Source: Planctomycetota bacterium
Lineage (GTDB): Bacteria > Planctomycetota > Planctomycetia > Pirellulales > UBA1268
DNA: 36,309 nucleotides
Direction of reading: 5' to 3'
Assembly (NCBI GenBank): GCA_018970605.1
Contig: JAGWWA010000015.1
Coordinates: 1-36,309 of the forward strand
Shown: positions 19,546 to 27,666 of the stretch, piece by piece
How positions within the stretch are numbered: position 1 is the first letter of the stretch
How the letters are laid out: each line of letters opens with the position of its first letter
Notes under the pieces: model-generated
What the model was told of the DNA's origin: nothing
Seen by the model: the letters and a program-made list of their open reading frames with translations, nothing else
The model's database searches: none
Program-made: the position numbers and the translations under genes

Positions 19546-20847
19546 ATGCCGCCCTCCCCAGCCGCCCGCCACATCGCCCGCTGGCTCGCGATCATCGCGT
19601 GCCTGGCCGCGCTTGGGGTGGCTTGGCTGCTCCTGGACCGTTTCCTCGTGAACCGTCGGCCCATCCTCGTCGGCCTGCTCCACTCGCAGACCGGGGCGAT
19701 GGCGGTCAGCGAACGGTCGATGATCGACGCGGAGCTGCTGGCCATCGACGAGATCAACCGCCGCGGGGGGCTGCTGGGGCGTCCGGTCAAGGCGGTGATC
19801 GCCGACGGCGAATCGAACTGGCCGACGTTCGCCCTGCGGGCCGAGGAACTGATCCGCGAACAGCACGTGGACGTGATCTTCGGCTGTTGGACCAGCGCCT
19901 CCCGAAAGAACGTGCTGCCGGTCGTCGAGGCCCACGATCACCTGCTCGTCTACCCGATGGCCTACGAGGGGCTGGAGCAGTCGCCGAACATCATCTACAC
20001 GGGGGCCGCCCCCAACCAGCAGATCACCCCGGCGGTCCAGTGGTGTCACGACACGCTCCGGGCCCGACGCTTCTTCCTGGCGGGCTCCGACTACATCTGG
20101 CCGCACTGCGTCAATGCCATCATCACCGACCAGCTCAAGGGGCTCGACGCGGAACTCGTCGGTGAGGCGTACCTCGATTTCGGCAGCACCGACGTGGACG
20201 AACTGGTGGCGCGGATCGTGGCCACGAAGCCCGACGTGATCCTCAGCACGGTGGTGGGTGATTCGGCCCTGCCATTCGCCCGAGCCGTGCGCGCCGCCGG
20301 GATGACGCCCGAGACCACGCCGATCGTGACCTTCGCCGTGGGCGAGCACGAACTGCGACAGCAGGCCGCCGACATGGCCGGCAACTACGCCGCCTGGAAC
20401 TATTTCCAGAGCATCGACCGGCCCGAGAACCTGGCCTTCGTGCGGGCCTTCAAGGCCCGCTACGGCGTGGAGCGCACGACGTCCGACGTCATGGTGGCCG
20501 CCTACAACAGCGTGATGCTCTGGGCGCAGGCGGTCCGCGAGGCGGAGACGCCCGACGTCCGCCCGGTTCGCAACGCCATGCGGCACCAGAGCATGAACGC
20601 CCCCGAGGGGATCATCGCCGTCGATCCCGAGACGCAGCACACCTGGCGGCCGGTGTTCATCGGACAGGTTCGCAGCGACGGCCAGTTCGACATCCGTTGG
20701 CAGAGCCGAACGGCGGTCCGTCCGGTGCCCTTCCCGATCTCGCGTTCCCGGCCGGAGTGGGAGGCGTTCGTGAACGACCTGCAGCGGTCGTGGGGCGGCC
20801 AGTGGGGCAAGCCGGTCGGCGCGGCGGCGCGGGGGACGACTCCATGA
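19546..20847 (+). CDS. Membrane-anchored UrtA-like (urea/short-chain amide) substrate-binding protein
   Basis: 433 residues. A signal-anchor (residues 11-30, ARWLAIIACLAALGVAWLLL) precedes a type I periplasmic binding fold of the urea/amide group (UrtA, FmdD, AmiC). Characteristic blocks are VGLLHSQTGAMAVSE, AIDEINRRGG, DGESNWPTFA, FGCWTSASRKNVLPV, YPMAYEGLEQSPNI and TGAAPNQQ. There is no lipobox, and no permease or ATPase genes lie nearby, so it is probably a sensor rather than a transporter component. Its TGA overlaps the ATG of the MCP (ATGA), implying translational coupling and paired function. An in-frame ATG at 19483 is the alternative start; 19546 is preferred because it places the anchor at the N-terminus. 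The ligand is not established; a urea- or amide-like molecule is the family-based guess. Confidence 0.85.
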   Translation: MPPSPAARHIARWLAIIACLAALGVAWLLLDRFLVNRRPILVGLLHSQTGAMAVSERSMIDAELLAIDEINRRGGLLGRPVKAVIADGESNWPTFALRAEELIREQHVDVIFGCWTSASRKNVLPVVEAHDHLLVYPMAYEGLEQSPNIIYTGAAPNQQITPAVQWCHDTLRARRFFLAGSDYIWPHCVNAIITDQLKGLDAELVGEAYLDFGSTDVDELVARIVATKPDVILSTVVGDSALPFARAVRAAGMTPETTPIVTFAVGEHELRQQAADMAGNYAAWNYFQSIDRPENLAFVRAFKARYGVERTTSDVMVAAYNSVMLWAQAVREAETPDVRPVRNAMRHQSMNAPEGIIAVDPETQHTWRPVFIGQVRSDGQFDIRWQSRTAVRPVPFPISRSRPEWEAFVNDLQRSWGGQWGKPVGAAARGTTP

Positions 20848-22853
20848 CGACGGGCGATGGCGGAAGCGTTCTGCGGCGGTCGATCGCCGGGCGGCTGCTG
20901 TTCTGGTTTCTGGTGATCGCCCTGATCCCGTGCGCGATCCTCACGGCGATCACGGCGCGGATCGCGGCCTCGGCGCTTCAGAAAGCCGTCCGCGACAACC
21001 TCGTGCAGATCGCCGCCGGCAAGGCCAACGAACTCGAAGCCTACGCCTCGGAGCGGGTCCGCGACTGCGCCGCCTTCGCCCGCGGCCCCACCTTCACCGC
21101 CGCCGTCAGCGACCTCACGAAGGTCGCCGCGGCCGGGGGCGATCTCCACCAGGCCGGAGGCGGACTCCGCGACTACTTCCTCTACGTGGCGAAGGCTTTC
21201 GACTATGCCGACTTGCTGCTGATCGACCTCGACGGACGCGTGATCTTCTCGCTCGCCGAGTCGATCCCCTGCGGATCATCCGTGACCGGCGGGGCGTTGG
21301 CATCGTCGGAACTCGCCATCGGCTACGACCGCGCCCGCACGCTCCTGCAGTCGGATCTCTGCGGATTCCAGGCCTATGGAAAGTCGGCCGACCCCCTGGC
21401 GTTCGTCACCTGTCCGGTGTTCGACGAGGGCCGGGTGACGGGCGTGCTCGCGCTGGGCATCGGTCCCCACCGCATCTGGAAAATCCTCTCCGACCTGACC
21501 GGGCTGGGTGACACCGGCGAAATCGTCACCGGTGAACTCTCGGGCAACGCCGTGATGATCACCACCCCGCTGCGGCATGCGACCAACGCGGCGTTCCGCA
21601 TGAAGATTCCGCTGGCCTCGGCACAGGCCACGGCAACCCAGAAGGCGGCCGCCGGCGACCGCGGCTACGGCGAGGCGGTCGACTACCGCGGAAAGGACGT
21701 GGCCGCGGCCTGGTGCTATGTGCCGAGTTTCCGCTGGGGCCTGGTGGTCAAGCAGGACGCCGACGAGGCGTACGGGCTGGTGCGGTTCCAACGGCTCGCG
21801 GTGATCGGCCTGTCGCTGGCCACCATCCTCGGCGTGACCGCCGCGGCCCTCGCGGTGGCCCGGTCGATCTCCACGCCGATCCGCACCGCGGTCGCCGTGG
21901 CGAATCAGGTGGCCGGTGGCGACCTGAGGGCGGATGTCGGCGACACGGCGGACGACGAGACGGGCGCGCTCCTCGGCGCGATCCAGACCATGACCAACGA
22001 CCTGCGCGGCCTGATCGGCAGGATCCAGCACTCCTCCGTCGCCCTGATCTCCACGGCGACCGCGATCCAGGCGACGGCCAGCGAGCAGCAGCAGGTGATC
22101 GCCGACTATGGCGCCTCGACGAGCCAGGCGGTTGCCGCGGTCAAGGAGATCTCGGTGACCAGCCAGGAACTCCTCCGGACCATGACCGAGGTCAACGACA
22201 TGGCGGGCCACACCGGCAGGATGGCCGCCGACGGCCGCGTGGGCTTGGCGGGCATGGATGGCACCATGCGGCAACTGGCCGAGAGCACGTCGTCATTCGG
22301 CTCGAAGCTCGCCGTGATCAGCGAGCGGGCCGCCAACATCAACCTCGCCGTGACCACCATCACCAAGGTGGCCGACCAGACCAACCTGCTCTCGATCAAC
22401 GCCGCGATCGAGGCCGAGAAGGCGGGCGAGTACGGGCTCGGCTTCCTGGTGGTGGCCCGCGAGATCCGCCGCCTGGCCGACCAGACGGCGGTCGCCTCGC
22501 TCGACATCGAGCGGATGGTCAAGGAGATGCAGTACAGCGTCTCGGCCGGCGTGATGGAGATGGACAAGTTCGCCGAACAGGTGCGGACGGGTGTCCGCGA
22601 GATTGGCGACGTCTCGGCGAAGCTCACCGAGATCATCACCGCCGTGCAGGGCATCTCCGGTCGATTCGGCCAGGTGACGGAGGGCATGCGGGCCCAGTCG
22701 CAGGGCGCCGAGCAGATCCGCGAGGCGATGATCCGCCTCGCCGAGGGCGCGGCCCGCACCGCCTCGTCGCTCAACGACTTCAACGGCGCCACGGTCCACC
22801 TCCGCGAAGCCGTCGGTGATCTCAAGGAGGAGGTCTCCCGCTTCACCATCTGA
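20844..22853 (+). CDS. Methyl-accepting chemotaxis protein, WspA-like signalling domain with Cache-like sensor
   Basis: 669 residues. TM1 is at about 18-38 and an extracytoplasmic region of about 280 residues follows. In it, DYADLLLIDLDGRVIFS (120-136) and GVLALGIGP (200-208) look like a double-Cache fold. TM2 is at about 318-338, then HAMP (338-392) and a long coiled-coil signalling domain. The hairpin tip region is KVADQTNLLSINAAIEAEKAG, then GLGFLVVAREIRRLADQT and IERMVKEMQ. That tip wording closely resembles WspA. Pseudomonas WspA, by contrast, has a four-helix-bundle sensor, so the input domain differs here. There is no C-terminal CheR-docking pentapeptide. The ATG overlaps the stop of the substrate-binding protein gene, making direct sensing of the ligand-bound binding protein plausible. 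Confidence 0.92.
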   Translation: MTTGDGGSVLRRSIAGRLLFWFLVIALIPCAILTAITARIAASALQKAVRDNLVQIAAGKANELEAYASERVRDCAAFARGPTFTAAVSDLTKVAAAGGDLHQAGGGLRDYFLYVAKAFDYADLLLIDLDGRVIFSLAESIPCGSSVTGGALASSELAIGYDRARTLLQSDLCGFQAYGKSADPLAFVTCPVFDEGRVTGVLALGIGPHRIWKILSDLTGLGDTGEIVTGELSGNAVMITTPLRHATNAAFRMKIPLASAQATATQKAAAGDRGYGEAVDYRGKDVAAAWCYVPSFRWGLVVKQDADEAYGLVRFQRLAVIGLSLATILGVTAAALAVARSISTPIRTAVAVANQVAGGDLRADVGDTADDETGALLGAIQTMTNDLRGLIGRIQHSSVALISTATAIQATASEQQQVIADYGASTSQAVAAVKEISVTSQELLRTMTEVNDMAGHTGRMAADGRVGLAGMDGTMRQLAESTSSFGSKLAVISERAANINLAVTTITKVADQTNLLSINAAIEAEKAGEYGLGFLVVAREIRRLADQTAVASLDIERMVKEMQYSVSAGVMEMDKFAEQVRTGVREIGDVSAKLTEIITAVQGISGRFGQVTEGMRAQSQGAEQIREAMIRLAEGAARTASSLNDFNGATVHLREAVGDLKEEVSRFTI

Positions 22854-22866
22854 CCATCACCCCACC

Positions 22867-23334
22867 TTGCAACTCCTCACCTTCACCGTCGCCCAGCAGA
22901 CGTACGCGATCGAATCGCGGCGGGTGATCGAGGTCTTGCCTCTCGTGCCGGCGCGGCTGATCCCGCACGCCCCCGATTACGTTCGCGGAATCTTCACCTA
23001 CCGCGGCCGGCTCGTGCCGCTGGTGGATCTCGCCCTCCGGCTGGCGGTGGGACGGATCCAGGAGCGGCTCAGCACCCGGGTGATCGTCGTCGAATACGCC
23101 GCGCCGGGTCGCGAGCCGCAGCAGCTCGGCCTCGTCGCGGAAAACGTGATCTCGGTCTGCTCCGCCGAGGAGGCCGACGCCTCGCTGCCCTCGCTCGAGT
23201 TTCACGACGCCCCGTTTCTCGGCCGCATCCTCCGCATCGGGGGCCGCACGATCCAGCTGCTCGAGGTCGAGCGACTGCTTCCCCCCGACGTGGCGTCCGG
23301 GATGTTTCCCGCCAGCCCGACGGTGCCCACATGA
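22867..23334 (+). CDS. CheW-like adaptor (WspB-like)
   Basis: A single CheW domain of about 155 residues: QLLTFTVAQQTYAIESRRVIEVLPL opens the fold, RGIFTYRGRLVPLVDLALRL is the core, and IQLLEVERLLPPD closes it. It would link the MCP to CheA. The start is uncertain: TTG 22867 begins exactly where CheW homology begins and lies 13 nt after the MCP stop. GTG 22816 would overlap the MCP gene and add 17 Ser/Pro/Arg residues. Its stop overlaps the next ATG as ATGA. Position two after the MCP matches wspB. Confidence 0.85.
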   Translation: MQLLTFTVAQQTYAIESRRVIEVLPLVPARLIPHAPDYVRGIFTYRGRLVPLVDLALRLAVGRIQERLSTRVIVVEYAAPGREPQQLGLVAENVISVCSAEEADASLPSLEFHDAPFLGRILRIGGRTIQLLEVERLLPPDVASGMFPASPTVPT

Positions 23335-24590
23335 ACGTCGAGGCCGCCGTCAGCCTGCTGCGGGACTGGATCGGCCTGGATGCCGCCACGATCGGCACCC
23401 CGGCGCTCGCCCGTGCGATCCGGGGCCGCATGGACGCGCGAGGAATCAGCGACCCCGAGGCCTACGCGGCCGCGGTGCGGTCTGATCCAGCCGAGCGGGA
23501 CCGGCTGGTCGAGGACGTCATCGTCGCGGAAAGCTGGTTCTTTCGCGACCGGCAGGTCTTCGACTTCGTGGCCGACGTCGCCGTCACGCTCGCGCCGCTT
23601 CCAGGGCGGTCGCCGGTGCGGATCCTCTGTGCGCCGTGCGCATCGGGCGAAGAGCCCTATTCGGTCGCCATGGCGCTGCTCGACGCGGGCCTGCAGCCGG
23701 CGCAGTTCGCCATCGACGCCGTCGACGTGAGCCGGGCCGCGCTCGAGCGAGCCCACCGCGGGCGGTACTCCGCCAACGCCTTCCGCAACGCCGACGTCTC
23801 CTTTCGCGACCGCTGGTTCCGCACCGAGGGCTCGACGGCCGCCCTCGACGACCGGGTCCGCGGCTGCGTGCGGTTCGAGTGGGCGAACCTGCTGGACGAG
23901 CGATCGATGGCCGATCGCGGTCCGTACGACGTGGTCTTCTGCCGCAACCTGCTGATCTACCTCACCACGGAGGCCCGGGGACGGATGGAGCAGACCCTCG
24001 ATCGTCTGCTCCGTGCCGATGGCATCCTCGTGCTCGGCGCGGCCGAGCCACCGATCCTCAGGGGCGACTGGATCCCCGCCGGTGCGGCATCCCTGTTCGC
24101 GCTCCGCCGTGGCGTCCACCTGCATCCCGCCGCCGTTCCGGCAGCCACGCCCCCGACGCCCCCCACGAAGCCTGCCATGCCGGCACGACCCCCGGCATCG
24201 CCCGCGATGACGCCCCGGGCGCTCGCGCCAGCCCCCTCCGCCCCGGGGCGTCCGATCGACCAGCCGCCGACGCTCCGCGACGTGCTCGAGCAGGCCGGTG
24301 CGTTGGCAAACGCCCGACGGCACCTCGAAGCCCTCGAACTCTGCGAGCGAAACCGCGCGGCGCTGCCCCCGTCGCCGGAGTTGTTTTTCCTGATGGGCAT
24401 GCTGCACCAGTCACTCGGCGACCTCGATCGCGCGGAGGGCTGCCTCCACAAGACGCTCTACCTCGACGCCGCCCACGAGGAGGCCCTGCTGGCCCTCGCC
24501 CTCCTCGCCCGCCAACGCGGTGACCTCCGCATGGCCGAGACCTACCGACAGTCGGCCGCCCGCGTGTTCGCCAGAAAGGCGTCGTCATGA
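23331..24590 (+). CDS. CheR methyltransferase with C-terminal TPR (WspC-like)
   Basis: 419 residues. The CheR N-terminal helical domain (1-75, with ESWFFRD at 67-73) and SAM-dependent methyltransferase domain are present. The SAM-binding block is ILCAPCASGEEPYSVAMAL (98-116), and DVVFCRNLLIYLT is the later signature. A Pro/Ala linker (about 245-305) leads to TPR units (about 310-412). It should methylate glutamates on the neighbouring MCP. A CheR with C-terminal TPR is the architecture of WspC and of other CheR proteins of non-flagellar pathways. It overlaps the preceding gene by 4 nt and the next gene by 4 nt, so translation is tightly coupled. Confidence 0.93.
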   Translation: MNVEAAVSLLRDWIGLDAATIGTPALARAIRGRMDARGISDPEAYAAAVRSDPAERDRLVEDVIVAESWFFRDRQVFDFVADVAVTLAPLPGRSPVRILCAPCASGEEPYSVAMALLDAGLQPAQFAIDAVDVSRAALERAHRGRYSANAFRNADVSFRDRWFRTEGSTAALDDRVRGCVRFEWANLLDERSMADRGPYDVVFCRNLLIYLTTEARGRMEQTLDRLLRADGILVLGAAEPPILRGDWIPAGAASLFALRRGVHLHPAAVPAATPPTPPTKPAMPARPPASPAMTPRALAPAPSAPGRPIDQPPTLRDVLEQAGALANARRHLEALELCERNRAALPPSPELFFLMGMLHQSLGDLDRAEGCLHKTLYLDAAHEEALLALALLARQRGDLRMAETYRQSAARVFARKASS

Positions 24591-25309
24591 TCGACCGCAC
24601 ACGCCACGACGTTCCGGTGGTGACGGCACCGATGCCCGAGTGCTGGCGGGTGATCGGGGTGGCCGGCGACCGCAGCTGCCCCGAACTGCAGGCCTTCGTG
24701 CACTGCCGAAACTGCCCGGTGCTCGCGGAGGCGGCGCGGTCGTTCTTCGACCGGCCTGCTCCGGAGGGCTACCTCGACGCCTGGCAGGCGATCCTGGAGG
24801 AGCCGACGGAGACGGCGGAGGGCGCGGACACCAGCGTGCTCGTGTTCCGCGTCGATCACGAGTGGCTGTCGCTGCCGACGGGGGCGCTCGTGGAAGTGAC
24901 GCCATCTCGCACGCTTCATTCGGTACCGCACCGGCAGGGGACCGCCCTGGCCGGCATCGTCAACGTCCGCGGCCAGTTGCAGCTCTGCGTGTCGCTGCAC
25001 GCGGTGCTCGGGCTGCCGGGCGGGCCGCAGGCAACCGCGGCGCACCCCGGTAGCCCCGCGGACGGCGCTGGCAGGCTGATCGTGCTCGAGCGGGCCCAGG
25101 GACCGGCGGCGGAGCGATGGGTGGTCGGCGTCGACGAGGTCGCAGGCGTGCATCGCGTCGGCAGGGCCGATCTCCGGCCGGTGCCCTCGACGGTGAGCCA
25201 GGCCGCGGCCCGCTGCTCGTCGGCGCTCTTCGAGTGGCAGGAGCGGACGGTCGCCCTGCTCGACGAAGTCCGCCTCTTCGAGGCGCTGCGCGAAGCGGTG
25301 TCGTCATGA
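24587..25309 (+). CDS. CheW-like adaptor with N-terminal four-cysteine motif (WspD-like)
   Basis: 240 residues. The first 55 residues are not CheW-like. They carry CWRVIGVAGDRSCPEL and HCRNCPVL, with cysteines at 19, 31, 40 and 43 (C-x11-C-x8-C-x2-C). A CheW domain (about 83-235) follows, including VLVFRVDHEWLSLP, GIVNVRGQLQLCVSL and a final VALLDEVRLFEAL. The Cys-bearing N-terminus, as I recall it, is a hallmark of WspD. The cysteines could bind a metal or respond to redox state, which is inference. The second CheW between CheR and CheA matches the wsp order exactly. Confidence 0.9.
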   Translation: MIDRTRHDVPVVTAPMPECWRVIGVAGDRSCPELQAFVHCRNCPVLAEAARSFFDRPAPEGYLDAWQAILEEPTETAEGADTSVLVFRVDHEWLSLPTGALVEVTPSRTLHSVPHRQGTALAGIVNVRGQLQLCVSLHAVLGLPGGPQATAAHPGSPADGAGRLIVLERAQGPAAERWVVGVDEVAGVHRVGRADLRPVPSTVSQAAARCSSALFEWQERTVALLDEVRLFEALREAVSS

Positions 25310-25321
25310 GCGGAGGCTGCC

Positions 25322-27646
25322 GTGGCTGACGATCTGAGCGGATTCTCGATGCTCGAGCTGTTTCGGCTCGAGGCGGAGAGCCAGACGGCCGTGCTCGCGG
25401 CCGGCGTGCTTGCCATCGAGGAGTTGGAACGGTCGCCCGAGACCGTCGAGTCGATGATGCGGGCGGCGCACTCCCTCAAGGGCGCGGCTCGGATCGTGGG
25501 GCTCGATCCCGCCGTCCGTGTCGCCCACGCACTCGAAGACGTCTTCGTGGCCGCGGGGAAGGGGAGCTTCCGCGTGAAGCCGGAGCATGGCGACCGGATT
25601 CTGGCGGGCATCGACTTCCTGTCGGCGATCGCCACGTCCGAAGATGCCCTCGCCCCGACGAGCGACTGGCCGGCCCGTGCCGAGCGGCTCGTCGGTGACC
25701 TGGCGACGATGGTCACCGCCCAAGCCACGCTCGCCCAGCCGGCGTCCGCCGCCGAAGGCACGGCCTCGCGCCCGCCGGACGGCTCGGCGGCGGCCTCCAC
25801 CGCCCCCTCAAAGCCGCCAGCCACCCCGCCAGCCACCCTGCCTGTCGAGCCACCTGCCGAGCTGCCTGCCGCGGCACCGCGAGCCACGGAGCAGGCCGAC
25901 CGCGTCGTCCGAGTCTCCGCCGACAGCCTGACGCGGCTCGTGGGGCTCGCCGGCGAATCCCTGGTGGAGACGCGCCAGCTGCGACCGTTCGTCGACTCGC
26001 TGCTGCAGCTCCGCTCGACCGAAGTCGACATCTGCGACGCCATCGCCGCCCTCGACGAGAAGCTCAAGGGGGGCGACATCGCCGTCCCCGGGACGGTCAC
26101 CGCGATGCTGACCACCATCCGCGAACGCTCCGAAGCACGCCTCGCGGCGCTCACGCGGCACGTCGAGGACTTCGAGAGCTTCGCCCGCCGCAACGAAGAC
26201 CTTTCCAACCGCCTGCACCATGAGGTGATCGTCAGCCGCATGCGGCCGCTCGCCGACGGCATTCGCGGATTTCCCCGGCTCGTTCGCGACGTGGCCCGCA
26301 CGCTCGGCAAGCAGGTGAAGTTCGAGGTCCGCGGCGAACAGACGGGTGTCGATCGCGACATCCTCGACAAGCTCGAGGCGCCGCTCTCGCACCTGATCCG
26401 CAACTCGCTCGACCACGGCATCGAACTGCCGGCCGACCGCGAGGCGGCGGGCAAGTCCCCGGCCGGGACGATCCGGCTCGAGGCCCGCCACCGGGCCGGC
26501 ATGCTCCAGATCACGCTCACCGACGACGGGCGGGGCATCGACGTGGAGCATCTCCGCGTCAAGGCGGTGGCCCGCGGCCTCGTCGCCCGCCAGGTGGCCG
26601 ATCACCTGACCGAACTCGAACTGCTCGAGTTCCTTTTCCTGCCCGGTTTCTCCACCAAGGACCAGGTCACGGAGATCTCCGGCCGCGGCGTCGGGCTCGA
26701 CGTCGTGCAGAGCATGGTGAAGAGCGTGGGGGGCAGCGTTCGCGTGGCCACGCAGACTGGTCGCCAGACCACGTTCACCCTCCAGCTCCCGATCACGATG
26801 TCGGTGATCCGGGCACTCCTCGTGCAGGTGGGGGGCGAGCCCTATGCCTTCCCGCTGACGCGAATCGACCAGATCCTGTTCTGCCCGGCCTCCAGCATCC
26901 GCACGGTCGAGGGGCGGCAGTACTTCGACCGCGACGGCGTCTCGATCGGGCTGGTGATGGCCTCCCAGATCCTCGAGACGACGGGGCAGCCTCCGGCCGA
27001 TCCGATGCCCGTCGTGGTGATCAGCGACCGCGGGCAGCAGTTCGGCATGATCGTCGACTCCTTCCTGGGCGAGCGGGATCTCGAAGTGCGGCCCCTCGAC
27101 CTGAGGCTCGGCAAGGTTCCCGACGTCAACAGCGCGTCGCTCCTGGAAAATGGCGATCCGGTTCTGATCGTCGACGTCGAGGACCTCGTCCGATCGATCG
27201 ACAACGTGCTCATGGGCCGCCGGCTCTCGCGCGTGGAGTTCGAGCGGATGGCGGAACAGGCCCGGCAACGGAAGCGGATCCTCGTCGTCGACGACTCGAT
27301 CACCGTCCGCGAGCTCGAGCGGCAGCTCCTCCAGGCCCGTGGCTTCGCGGTCGATGTCGCCGTTGACGGCATGGACGGCTGGAACGCGATCCGCGGCACC
27401 CATTACGACCTCGTCGTGACCGACGTCGACATGCCGCGAATGGACGGCATCGGCCTGGTCTCGCTCATCAAGGCCGACCCGGCCCGCCGGGAGACGCCGG
27501 TCGTGATCGTCTCCTACAAAGACCGCGAGGAGGACCGGCTCCGCGGCCTCGATGCGGGGGCGAACCGCTACCTCACGAAAAGCAGTTTCCACGACGAGAC
27601 CTTCGTCGATACGATCATCGATCTGGTCGGCGAGGCGACGACGTAG
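25322..27646 (+). CDS. Hybrid CheA histidine kinase with C-terminal receiver (WspE-like)
   Basis: 774 residues. The HPt domain has the phosphorylatable His50 in RAAHSLKGAAR. An Ala/Pro linker (about 135-190) follows, then the dimerisation and kinase domains (HEVIVSRMRPL, N-box HLIRNSLDHGIE, TDDGRGID, GRGVGLDVV). A CheW-like regulatory domain comes next (SVIRALLVQVGGEPYAFPL), then a receiver (650-774) with acceptor D701 in VVTDVDMPRMDG. There is no P2 CheY-binding domain, in line with CheA proteins of alternative-function pathways. GTG 25322 has GGAGG at 25312-25316. The C-terminal receiver may be a phosphate sink or relay, since no separate CheY is encoded here. Confidence 0.95.
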   Translation: MADDLSGFSMLELFRLEAESQTAVLAAGVLAIEELERSPETVESMMRAAHSLKGAARIVGLDPAVRVAHALEDVFVAAGKGSFRVKPEHGDRILAGIDFLSAIATSEDALAPTSDWPARAERLVGDLATMVTAQATLAQPASAAEGTASRPPDGSAAASTAPSKPPATPPATLPVEPPAELPAAAPRATEQADRVVRVSADSLTRLVGLAGESLVETRQLRPFVDSLLQLRSTEVDICDAIAALDEKLKGGDIAVPGTVTAMLTTIRERSEARLAALTRHVEDFESFARRNEDLSNRLHHEVIVSRMRPLADGIRGFPRLVRDVARTLGKQVKFEVRGEQTGVDRDILDKLEAPLSHLIRNSLDHGIELPADREAAGKSPAGTIRLEARHRAGMLQITLTDDGRGIDVEHLRVKAVARGLVARQVADHLTELELLEFLFLPGFSTKDQVTEISGRGVGLDVVQSMVKSVGGSVRVATQTGRQTTFTLQLPITMSVIRALLVQVGGEPYAFPLTRIDQILFCPASSIRTVEGRQYFDRDGVSIGLVMASQILETTGQPPADPMPVVVISDRGQQFGMIVDSFLGERDLEVRPLDLRLGKVPDVNSASLLENGDPVLIVDVEDLVRSIDNVLMGRRLSRVEFERMAEQARQRKRILVVDDSITVRELERQLLQARGFAVDVAVDGMDGWNAIRGTHYDLVVTDVDMPRMDGIGLVSLIKADPARRETPVVIVSYKDREEDRLRGLDAGANRYLTKSSFHDETFVDTIIDLVGEATT

Positions 27647-27666
27647 CAACGACGTAGGAAAGACCC

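Noticed and set aside
19546-20847. Annotation as part of a urea ABC transporter (urtA)
   Set aside because: No UrtB-E permease or ATPase genes are present, the protein is anchored, and it is coupled to an MCP instead.
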